NCBI GenBank assembly: GCA_001749745.1 | Contig: JWTM01000186.1 | Location: 124,001 to 188,000 of the forward strand | Length of the DNA stretch: 64,000 nt | Direction: 5' to 3' | Source of the DNA: Candidatus Marispirochaeta associata | Lineage (GTDB): Bacteria > Spirochaetota > Spirochaetia > JC444 > Marispirochaetaceae | Part shown: one piece after another, positions 57,393 through 64,000 of the stretch | Layout of the letters: every line of letters starts with the position of its first letter | Position numbering within the stretch: position 1 is the stretch's first letter | Position numbers and translations under genes: made by a program | Notes under the pieces: model-generated | Told to the model about the DNA's origin: nothing | What the model saw: only the letters and a program-made list of their open reading frames with translations | Databases searched by the model: none

Positions 57393-59474
57393 TTACCTCT
57401 CTTCGTCGACCATGGGCAGTGTGAGATACACCTTCGTTCCCCGGCCGAGTTCACTCTGGATGTCGATTTTTCCCTCGTATTTCTGCACAATACCATAGAC
57501 GACGGAAAGCCCTAAACCTGTGCCCTCACGGTTGGATTTGGTGGTGAAGAAGGGATCGAACACGCGGCCTAAATGCTGACTCTCGATGCCGACGCCCTGA
57601 TCGGCGACTGTGATCAGAATAGTGTTCTCCTCCGGCTGGTCTACAAAGCTGACCATGATGCTTTTCTGATCCGGTGTCGCATGTATCGCATTCTGAAGCA
57701 GATTGATATATATCTGCATTAGTTCGCCTTTAGGGATTGCCGCTTCGGCCGGAGTGTCGGGATCGTTAAACTCGATGGGGGGAATCTTGTCGCCCCCGGA
57801 GCGGCGGGAATGTCGAATTAAGTGACATACCTCTTCGACGACCGACCGCGGATTGCAGCTCTCTTTACGATCTTGCTCCTGGGAGGTGAAGTCGAGCAGT
57901 TCGCGGATGATCCGTGCGATTCTGAGGGCTTCGCTCTCGATCAGCTGCAGGGTTTCTCCATCCTCCTGGTGTTCCACCATCAGATTCTGCACATTGGTAA
58001 GGATTGAGCCTAAGGGATTGTTGATCTCGTGGGCAATACCGGCGGTTAAAATACTGATGGTCGCCAGTTTTTCCGCCTGAAAAATCTTCTCTTCATAGGC
58101 GATCTGCTCTGAAACATCCTCCAGCACCAGCACCCCGAGGTCGTGTTCCGTGTCGTTGCTACCGTCCCGGTGGAGAGGATAGACCTTCATCTCATAGATC
58201 CCGTTTTGTCCGAGCCGGAGTTTACTGGTCCAGAAATCCTGCTTCCTCCGGACCACTCGGGTAATATTGTTTCGGCTCTCCTCATCGAAGGGGAGCGAAT
58301 CTAAGTGTTCGGCCTTGGGAAAGAGGCGCTTGAAATAGTGATTTGATTTGGCGATTACCATGGAATCATCGATAACGGCGATCGCATCGCGAATGGAATT
58401 AATCACCCGCTCGTTGTAGCGATTGAGAAAGGTGATCTCCTCTAGGGAAGAGCGAATCTCTATCTGATCCTGGTTCAGCCGGGTTGCCATCTGATTGAAA
58501 CCCTGTACCAGAATGCCGATCTCATCTCGAGGCGCCTGGGGAATGCGGATCTTTTTCAGTCCTGATTGAAAGGTCCCCATTGCATCGGCCAGTTGGATCA
58601 CCGGTTTGGTAATACTGCGGGATATCAGCAGGCTCAAACCCACGGTTATCAGCATCGTGATCAGGGAGACGAAGGCGACGGTGTGTTCTATCTCCAGAAT
58701 ATGATCCCTGTAGGGATCGTTCGAGAGGATGGCCGTAAGGTAGACCGATTCCGGGGAATCGGTGCTCCCCGCGGTTCCGCATTGAGTAGAAGCTATATTA
58801 TAGCTGGATTCTCCATGGGGCAGCCCGATGATCTCTGTGTAAGCAGAAGGGGTCGCATTCAGCCTGGGGGAGGAGAGGAGCTCCGTATCGGCCAGGTTGC
58901 CGGCCAGAATCTTGTCAGCGGTGTGGAACACAACCCTGGTTTTGGGCTCCAGTATAATACCCTCTATAAAGGTGATATCGATCTGTTTGATCAAGTGCAG
59001 CTCGTCGATCCGGCCGGGAAAGGAGACCTCGGCGACGCCGGTGAGGTAAAAGTTTTCGTTGTAATAATGGAGCCGGATATAGGGATGGCTGAAGAGGCTC
59101 TGAAGGGAGGATTCCGGCGGCAGGCGAAACTCATCGCTTTCACCTATTTCGAGAATCTGCGCTGCTACTCCGTCGCTCAGCATGACCATGGCATCGATGC
59201 TCGATCTCCGTAGGATTGAGTTTATGCGCTCGTTCAGCTGATCCGGGGCGACAGACTCCTCCTCGAGCTCTTTTAAGCTTACTAGCCGTTTCCAGATATG
59301 TCGCTTCCAGGCATAGAAGTTATTGTTTATCAGCTCGGCCTCCGACCTTAGATCGAGTTTTGCCGTATCCTGATTAATCCGGCGAACCGAATTGGCCACA
59401 AAAAGTCCGGTTAGGAGGGCTTGGAAGAGGATCAGAAGGGAGAAGGCGATTACCAGTTTGGGAAAGAGTTTCAC
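57393..59474 (-). CDS. Membrane sensor histidine kinase (NtrB-like)
   Basis: A 693-residue kinase with a GTG start behind CAGGAGA. Helix 1 (about 8-28) and helix 2 (about 268-290: FVSLITMLITVGLSLLIS) frame a large periplasmic domain. HAMP, a PAS domain (about 355-460) and the kinase follow: AGIAHEINNPLGSILTNV (phosphorylated His near 484), LLQNAIHATPD, DQGVGIE and GTGLGLSVVYGIV. It is the partner of the NtrC-type regulator and is encoded 25 bases after a sugar-binding-type exported protein, which probably feeds it ligand information. Confidence 0.92.
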   Translation of the reverse strand: MKLFPKLVIAFSLLILFQALLTGLFVANSVRRINQDTAKLDLRSEAELINNNFYAWKRHIWKRLVSLKELEEESVAPDQLNERINSILRRSSIDAMVMLSDGVAAQILEIGESDEFRLPPESSLQSLFSHPYIRLHYYNENFYLTGVAEVSFPGRIDELHLIKQIDITFIEGIILEPKTRVVFHTADKILAGNLADTELLSSPRLNATPSAYTEIIGLPHGESSYNIASTQCGTAGSTDSPESVYLTAILSNDPYRDHILEIEHTVAFVSLITMLITVGLSLLISRSITKPVIQLADAMGTFQSGLKKIRIPQAPRDEIGILVQGFNQMATRLNQDQIEIRSSLEEITFLNRYNERVINSIRDAIAVIDDSMVIAKSNHYFKRLFPKAEHLDSLPFDEESRNNITRVVRRKQDFWTSKLRLGQNGIYEMKVYPLHRDGSNDTEHDLGVLVLEDVSEQIAYEEKIFQAEKLATISILTAGIAHEINNPLGSILTNVQNLMVEHQEDGETLQLIESEALRIARIIRELLDFTSQEQDRKESCNPRSVVEEVCHLIRHSRRSGGDKIPPIEFNDPDTPAEAAIPKGELMQIYINLLQNAIHATPDQKSIMVSFVDQPEENTILITVADQGVGIESQHLGRVFDPFFTTKSNREGTGLGLSVVYGIVQKYEGKIDIQSELGRGTKVYLTLPMVDEER

Positions 59475-59499
59475 TTAGGTCTGTCTCCTGCTGCTTCCT

Positions 59500-60483
59500 C
59501 TATTTGCGGGAGTAGACATACTGAGCCATACCCGGATCGTTCAAATTAGACGGGGTGAAGAGGAGATAGCCGGAGGTGATTTTAGCAGGGATTCCCCGCC
59601 CTTCCGTAAGGGCACGGTAGGCGTACTCTACCGCCAGGGCGCCCATCTCCGCCGGCTTCTGGGCCAGGACCACATCGACTCTCCCGTTTCTCAGATCCTC
59701 AATTAGGGATTCTGTAGCGTCCCAGGCGGCTACGCGGACCGCTCCGGAGAGTCCCGTTTGCCCGACCGCCTCCGAGATGCCCTGGCTGGAGAATACATTG
59801 GAGCCGAACACCCCCACCAGGTCCGGAAAATCCTGGAGTGCCGCCAATGTTTGAGCGGCGGCCACCTCCTGCAGATCTCCGTTGTAGTCGATCCTGACAA
59901 CCTCCATCTCCGGGAAGCGGGCTATTCCCTCGACAAAGCCCTCCTTCCGCTCTTCGGTGGTGGAGGTATCAGGGGTTGTGGTATTGATATAGATCCGCCC
60001 CCGCTCCCCGACCTGTTCGGCGATATATTCGGCAAGACGCATCCCGCCGGCAACGTTGTCCGTACCGATATGGGTGAGCGGAAAGGACCAGTCGCTCGGC
60101 ACCCGATAATCGCCGTCGCCGATCTTGGTGTCCACGGTTATTATCTTGACTCCCCTGGCATCTATCTCGGCCAGAGGCTGGATAAGAGCATCCGTGGCGA
60201 CCGGAGCGATCATTACGAGATCGTACTCCTCCAGCGCCAGGGCTGCTTCCAAGATAAGTACTTGATCCTCCGCATTCCAGACGGAAGGGTATGCGGCGGT
60301 ATCTAGAATGACCCCCAGTTCCTCGGCTTTCTGCCGGGCCCCTTGCTCCAGGGTATAGTAGAAAGGATCGGCGACCCCCGGCATGTAGAGTATCCGCAGC
60401 GGCGGGGGCTCTTCGCTGACGCCGGCGGAATAGAGCCTGGTGAGGAGTATTAGTAGATAGAGACAGAGCTTGCCGATGCGCAT
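59500..60483 (-). CDS. Periplasmic substrate-binding protein (RbsB-like)
   Basis: A 327-residue exported protein with a signal (KLCLYLLILLTRLYSAGVS). The type I binding fold is clear: LYMPGVADPFYYTLEQGA, YDLVMIAPVATDALIQPLAE, ITVDTKIG, GTDNVAGGMRLAEYI, TSTTEERKEGFVEGIA and GVFGSNVFSSQGI. No ABC permease or ATPase is nearby; the next genes are a kinase and an NtrC-type regulator, so a sensor role is inferred. The ATG follows a TATAAT box by 8 bases with no Shine-Dalgarno site. The ligand may be a sugar or autoinducer-2-like molecule. Confidence 0.88.
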   Translation of the reverse strand: MRIGKLCLYLLILLTRLYSAGVSEEPPPLRILYMPGVADPFYYTLEQGARQKAEELGVILDTAAYPSVWNAEDQVLILEAALALEEYDLVMIAPVATDALIQPLAEIDARGVKIITVDTKIGDGDYRVPSDWSFPLTHIGTDNVAGGMRLAEYIAEQVGERGRIYINTTTPDTSTTEERKEGFVEGIARFPEMEVVRIDYNGDLQEVAAAQTLAALQDFPDLVGVFGSNVFSSQGISEAVGQTGLSGAVRVAAWDATESLIEDLRNGRVDVVLAQKPAEMGALAVEYAYRALTEGRGIPAKITSGYLLFTPSNLNDPGMAQYVYSRK

Positions 60484-60491
60484 GATGGGCT

Positions 60492-60500
60492 ATTATAGCA
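60492..60500 (-). promoter_or_regulatory. Extended -10 promoter of the binding-protein operon
   Basis: TGCTATAAT on the minus strand (60492-60500) is an extended -10 box, with a perfect TATAAT. No good -35 box is seen, which extended promoters do not need. It ends 8 bases before the ATG. Confidence 0.55.
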
Positions 60501-60519
60501 TACCCCCGCTTGCGGTGGA

Positions 60520-60684
60520 TCAGCTGTATGCGTATCCCTCCTGCACCAGCGCAAGCCCCTGATCGGTAATCTCATAGATATCCTCTTCCCAATGAATCCT
60601 CTTCGAATGGAGCGACTGATCCCCGAGGCTTTTCCGGAGCCTCTCACTCCCCTGCCTTTCTTGGTGACTATTCTTCCTATCCAT
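60520..60684 (-). CDS. Small 54-residue protein
   Basis: ATG at 60684 with a perfect AGGAGG and six bases of spacing, running 54 codons to a TGA at 60520-60522. The product starts MDRKNSHQERQGSERLRKSL and ends YEITDQGLALVQEGYAYS. The ITDQGLALV part resembles the last helix and wing of a winged-helix domain, so it may be a small DNA-binding or truncated regulator. No match to a family can be claimed. It lies 36 bases upstream of the binding-protein gene, whose promoter is inside that gap. Confidence 0.55.
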   Translation of the reverse strand: MDRKNSHQERQGSERLRKSLGDQSLHSKRIHWEEDIYEITDQGLALVQEGYAYS

Positions 60685-60855
60685 GATTCCTCCTTTCCTT
60701 CTGAATAAGCAGGATACATGCCAAGGAGATGCCGATCGGGAAAGGGCTACCGGAAGAATCCTATTTTGTTATGGTAAATAGATATACGAAAAAGGTGAAT
60801 CGTCCAGTTCCCTGATGCATGAAGAGAAGGCAATCTCTATTTCGCTAAAGCTTAC

Positions 60856-62019
60856 TCACTGTGGGTAAGGCTTTACCCGTCCCTCGAGGAGCCGCTGATA
60901 GTAGCCGCAGGTCCCGGTCTCGATAATCTCATGTATCGCCCGTAGAATTAGCGGTCCGACGCCCTTCACCCGTTTCAAGTCCGATCCCATGCGCCCGATA
61001 CACTCTCCGGAACCGTCGAGACGTTGCCAGAGGGAGTAGGCGGCGAATCCGAAAGGCGAGCGCTCCCCCTTCAACTCCATTAAATCCCCCATTTGGGCCA
61101 GAAGCAGGCAGATGCGCTCATCCTGGTTGACAATATCCTTAAAAAGCCTGAGGGGAAGGCGTTTGTCGATACCAAAGTAATCGGCCGCGGCATTGAAGCT
61201 CTGGTTAATGCTCCGATGATAGTCGCCGCTGGGCGATCCGTAGGGATCGTGAGGATAGATCATCTCATAGAGGTCGAGTTTCTCCGGGGCATACTCGGCG
61301 AGAAGATCGAGAAAGTGACGTTTCTGCCCTCCCTCCTTTAAGGTCATCCCGCCGAAAACCGTGAAGTCGGCGCCGGCCTGTTTGAAGGCCGCAAGGCTCT
61401 CGCCGATCTTCTCCGGAGTATCGCTGATAAAGGGAATAACCGGAAGAAGATAAGTGCCGACGGGTATGCCCCGCTCCTTGAAAAGCTTTAAGGTCTTTAG
61501 CCGCTCTCCGGGAGAGCTTGCACCGGGTTCAAAGTGACCGGCGATCTCGGCATCGACGGTGGAGAAACTCATCGAGACCAGGGCCCCCCGACGGCGGTGA
61601 ATGGCATCGATTAGATCCAGATCCTCCTCGACTCGGGAGGATTTGGTCAGGATATGGACCGGGTGATAGAAGCGGTAACTCAGCTCGAGGGCCTTGCGGG
61701 CCAGGCGGTACTCTGTCTCGGCCGCCTGATAGCTGTCGTTCACGCCTCCCCCTAAGAAGAGGTAGCCCCCGGGAAAGGCTTTCCTTCGGCGGGTCGGGTC
61801 GAGCTCCCGCTCGAGGATCACCGGTGCATTTAGCTTTACCTCTAGGTCGCGGCCCCAGCATCCCGGTACACGATACTGCTCGGCCCGGCCGTCGCAGTAG
61901 GCACAGTCGTGGAGACAGCCGCGGTAGAGGTTCATACTCATAGATGAACAGAACCAGGAGTCGATGCGTTTGGCCTTGCGCAGAATGCTCTTGGCATGTA
62001 TCTCGTGTATTGGGGACAC
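60856..62019 (-). CDS. Radical SAM protein, SPL-like family
   Basis: A 387-residue cytoplasmic enzyme. The iron-sulfur motif is in MNLYRGCLHDCAYCDGRAEQ (CxxxCxxC near residues 34-41). The barrel continues with GGYLFLGGGVNDSYQAAETE, PVHILTKSSRVEEDLDL, VSMSFSTVD and GIPVGTYLLPVIPF. A C-terminal region (about 340-387) holds VKGVGPLILRAIHEI, a helix-hairpin-helix-like DNA-contact segment. The family is related to spore photoproduct lyase and to the SplB-like proteins of non-sporeformers; the substrate here is unknown but nucleic acid is possible. A GTG start is used; it has no good Shine-Dalgarno site and lies 2 bases after a TATAAG. Confidence 0.8.
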   Translation of the reverse strand: MSPIHEIHAKSILRKAKRIDSWFCSSMSMNLYRGCLHDCAYCDGRAEQYRVPGCWGRDLEVKLNAPVILERELDPTRRRKAFPGGYLFLGGGVNDSYQAAETEYRLARKALELSYRFYHPVHILTKSSRVEEDLDLIDAIHRRRGALVSMSFSTVDAEIAGHFEPGASSPGERLKTLKLFKERGIPVGTYLLPVIPFISDTPEKIGESLAAFKQAGADFTVFGGMTLKEGGQKRHFLDLLAEYAPEKLDLYEMIYPHDPYGSPSGDYHRSINQSFNAAADYFGIDKRLPLRLFKDIVNQDERICLLLAQMGDLMELKGERSPFGFAAYSLWQRLDGSGECIGRMGSDLKRVKGVGPLILRAIHEIIETGTCGYYQRLLEGRVKPYPQ

Positions 62020-62105
62020 GCCTTATAGTGCCTCAAAGCGGGGATTCCGGGAAGAGGACGGCTTTATTCTTTGCCGTCGATCGGGGTAGATTAGTATCTA
62101 CTATG

Positions 62106-63194
62106 ATGTATCGCGAATATGCAAATACCGGCAAAACAGTCTCAGCCCTCGGCTTCGGCGGAATGCGCTTCGAGAATCCCCACGATATCGACACCTCCGC
62201 CGCTACCGTGGTGCATGCTCATAATCGAGGCGTAACCTACTTCGATACCGCCCCCGGCTACTGCGACGACCAGTCGGAATCGATTATGGGCGCCGCGGTG
62301 AAGGAGATGAAGAAGAGCGGCAAGCCCTTCCTGCTCTCCTCGAAGAGCATGAAGCCCGACGGGGCCGACCTACGCCGGCAGCTGGAAACGAGCCTCACCC
62401 GCTTGGGCGTAGACACGCTCGATTTCTACAACTGCTGGTATGTGCTGACCATGGAGGACTGGCAGGGCCGTAAATCGCGCGGTGCGGTGGCGGAGATCAT
62501 GAAAGCCAAGGAGGAGGGGCTGATCAAGCATGCTGTCTTCTCTACTCATCTTTCCGGAAACGAGATCGCCCAGGTAATAGAGGAGGGCTGGTTTGAAGGG
62601 GTAACCCTCGGTTACTCGGCCATCAACTTTCCCTACAGGGAGGAGGGGATCGCCTCCGCGGCGGCCAATAACCTGGGGGTGGTGATCATGAACCCCTTAG
62701 GCGGCGGGATTATCCCCCAGGCGGAGGAGCGCTTCGAGTTTCTGAAGGTCCGGCCCGGGCAGAATATCATTGAAGGGGCCCTCCATTTTCTCCTCTCCGA
62801 TCCTCGGATTTCGACCTTCCTGGTGGGGATGCGCAACATCGCCGATGTGGATGCCGCCGTGGATGCGGTCGAATCGTGGACCCCCTATACAGAGGAGGAG
62901 CTCTCGAGCATCAAGAACTCCCTGACCGAGGGCTTGAACGCCATCTGCACCGGCTGTCGCTATTGCAAGGATTGCCCCGAGGATATACCGGTCTGGGCCT
63001 TCGCCGAGACGGCGAATCATCTGTTGTTGACCGAAAACTTCGAGCCCGCCGATCGTCTAAAATACTACTGGGGCGTGGATGCATCGCTGATGGATAAGTG
63101 TATCCAGTGCGGCCGGTGCGAAGCCGCCTGTACCCAGAAGCTCCCCATTATGGAGCGCTTCGAGCTGGTGAAAGAGGCCCTGGCAAAGGCTTAG
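62106..63194 (+). CDS. Aldo/keto reductase with two 4Fe-4S motifs
   Basis: A 362-residue protein. The reductase barrel starts YREYANTGKTVSALGFGG, with FDTAPGYCDD (Asp and Tyr of the tetrad) and SSKSM (Lys). The tetrad histidine position reads FYNCWYVL, so His is replaced by Trp. The C-terminus has two cysteine motifs, CTGCRYCKDCP (near 282) and CIQCGRCEAACTQKLP (near 328), as in ferredoxin-type 4Fe-4S clusters. The double-ATG start (62103/62106) is chosen over a long upstream frame that overlaps the radical SAM gene. The weak TTTGCC/16/TAGTAT pair ends 8 bases before 62106. It may use ferredoxin-linked electrons. Confidence 0.85.
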   Translation: MYREYANTGKTVSALGFGGMRFENPHDIDTSAATVVHAHNRGVTYFDTAPGYCDDQSESIMGAAVKEMKKSGKPFLLSSKSMKPDGADLRRQLETSLTRLGVDTLDFYNCWYVLTMEDWQGRKSRGAVAEIMKAKEEGLIKHAVFSTHLSGNEIAQVIEEGWFEGVTLGYSAINFPYREEGIASAAANNLGVVIMNPLGGGIIPQAEERFEFLKVRPGQNIIEGALHFLLSDPRISTFLVGMRNIADVDAAVDAVESWTPYTEEELSSIKNSLTEGLNAICTGCRYCKDCPEDIPVWAFAETANHLLLTENFEPADRLKYYWGVDASLMDKCIQCGRCEAACTQKLPIMERFELVKEALAKA

Positions 63195-63201
63195 TGGCTG
63201 A

Positions 63202-64000
63202 ATGAATTTCAATACCATGCCTAAGACCGGCGACTCCCTCTCCCCCCTCGGGTTCGGCTGTATGCGGCTACCTAGCTCCGGAGGCCGGGTAAACGAGCAA
63301 GAGGCGATCCGGCAGATCCGTTACGCCGTCGATCGGGGTATTAACTACTTCGATACCGCCTGGCCCTATCATAACGGCGCGAGCGAGGTGGTGCTGGGAA
63401 AAGCCCTGAAGGAGGGCTACCGGGAACAGGTGAAGATCGCCGACAAGCTCCCCCACTGGCTTTGCAAATCCCGAGAGGATATGGACTCTTATCTGAATGA
63501 GCAGCTGAAGCGGCTCGATGTGGAGACGATCGACTACTACCTGATCCACATGCTCGATGGAAGCTCCTGGAAGCGCAGCGAGGAGCTGGGAATCAGAGAT
63601 TTTATGCAGGCCGCCAAGGTGAGCGGCAAGATCATGAATATCGGCTTCTCCTTTCACGGATCCGGGGAGGAGTTTATTCAGATCATCGACGCCAACGACT
63701 GGGATTTCTGCCAGATCCAGTTCAACATCCTGGATGAGACGGCCCAGGCCGGAATCGCGGGCTTGAACCACGCCTGGCAGAAAGAGATCGGTGTAGTCGT
63801 CATGGAACCTTTGCGGGGCGGGGTGCTGGCCAATAAACTTCCGGCCGAGGTAGAGGATATCTATCGCGAGGCCGATCCCGACCGCTCCAATGCGGACTGG
63901 GCGCTGCGCTGGGTCTGGAACCACCCCGGGGTAATCACCGTCCTCTCCGGTATGAACAGCATCGAGATGATCGACGAGAACATCGCCATTGCCGAGAGTT
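63202..64000 (+). CDS. Aldo/keto reductase, cut by the window end
   Basis: 266 codons are visible from the ATG at 63202, seven bases after the preceding reductase; no stop is reached. It reads GDSLSPLGFGCMRLPSSGG, FDTAWPYHNG (Asp, Tyr), KIADKLP (Lys) and YYLIHML (His), so its catalytic tetrad is complete, unlike the gene before it. It also has VVMEPLRGG and the C-terminal VITVLSGMNS. It forms a tandem pair with the upstream gene, probably by duplication, and may carry a similar iron-sulfur tail beyond the window. Confidence 0.88.
   Translation, partial: MNFNTMPKTGDSLSPLGFGCMRLPSSGGRVNEQEAIRQIRYAVDRGINYFDTAWPYHNGASEVVLGKALKEGYREQVKIADKLPHWLCKSREDMDSYLNEQLKRLDVETIDYYLIHMLDGSSWKRSEELGIRDFMQAAKVSGKIMNIGFSFHGSGEEFIQIIDANDWDFCQIQFNILDETAQAGIAGLNHAWQKEIGVVVMEPLRGGVLANKLPAEVEDIYREADPDRSNADWALRWVWNHPGVITVLSGMNSIEMIDENIAIAES

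Noticed and set aside
60450..60719. 89-codon minus-strand frame
   Set aside because: It has no ribosome site and a composition unlike a protein; the 54-codon frame in another phase has a perfect ribosome site.
60851..60869. CTTAC/GTAAG hairpin at the end of the radical SAM gene
   Set aside because: The stem is short and interrupted, the loop is tiny, and no T run follows on either strand.

Overview
The window is a gene-dense, moderately GC-rich stretch of a Gram-negative (diderm) chromosome. It carries many lipoproteins with loose lipoboxes, chemoreceptors, CheW, TRAP transport and a type II secretion (T2SS) cluster. A free-living marine or sediment spirochaete is my best guess from gene style alone. 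No rRNA, tRNA or other phylogenetic marker is present to prove it, and I saw no CRISPR array or transposase.

Layout: 1-1804 holds the end of an OmpA-type protein and an LPP20-like lipoprotein. 1795-7221 (minus) holds two chemoreceptors and cheW. 7286-10629 holds a LuxR-type regulator, then a lipoprotein and a hybrid kinase, with matching palindromes at both promoters. 10696-17839 holds a TRAP transporter whose large permease gene is frameshifted at a C7 run, then a binding protein/LytS kinase/LytTR regulator triad. 17836-23501 holds three dehydrogenases, a membrane-anchored hydrolase and a divergent IclR regulator. 23527-32751 (minus) is a near-complete T2SS operon: D, E, F, G, two further pseudopilins, K-, L- and M-like genes and a lipoprotein. 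Diverging from it, 32863-47204 is an operon of four exported proteins, a 3388-residue Rhs/Tc-like polymorphic toxin with a Sec signal, and a lipoprotein that looks like its immunity protein.

47221-50395 is a small plastic island. It has a RelE-type and a HigBA-type toxin-antitoxin pair, two copies of a GxxExxY gene (one killed by a nonsense codon), repeated leaders and a repeated 51-52 bp element. 50428-56016 holds YaiI, a NusG-II/Gx-transporter membrane operon, an ACT protein, a response-regulator/PAS/histidine kinase and a lipoprotein. 56031-60684 (minus) is a second binding protein/kinase/regulator triad (NtrC type) with a 54-codon gene upstream. 60856-64000 holds a radical SAM protein and two aldo/keto reductases, the second cut by the window end.

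Three themes stand out. First, a T2SS operon sits head to head with a Sec-exported Rhs toxin whose tip looks like a papain-fold amidase and whose immunity protein is a lipoprotein, so the toxin may act on cell wall after T2SS export. Second, at least nine genes have a good promoter -10 box only 5-9 nt before the start codon and no Shine-Dalgarno sequence, which implies leaderless mRNAs, while other genes have strong Shine-Dalgarno sites. Third, several kinases have an exported sensor protein encoded directly upstream.
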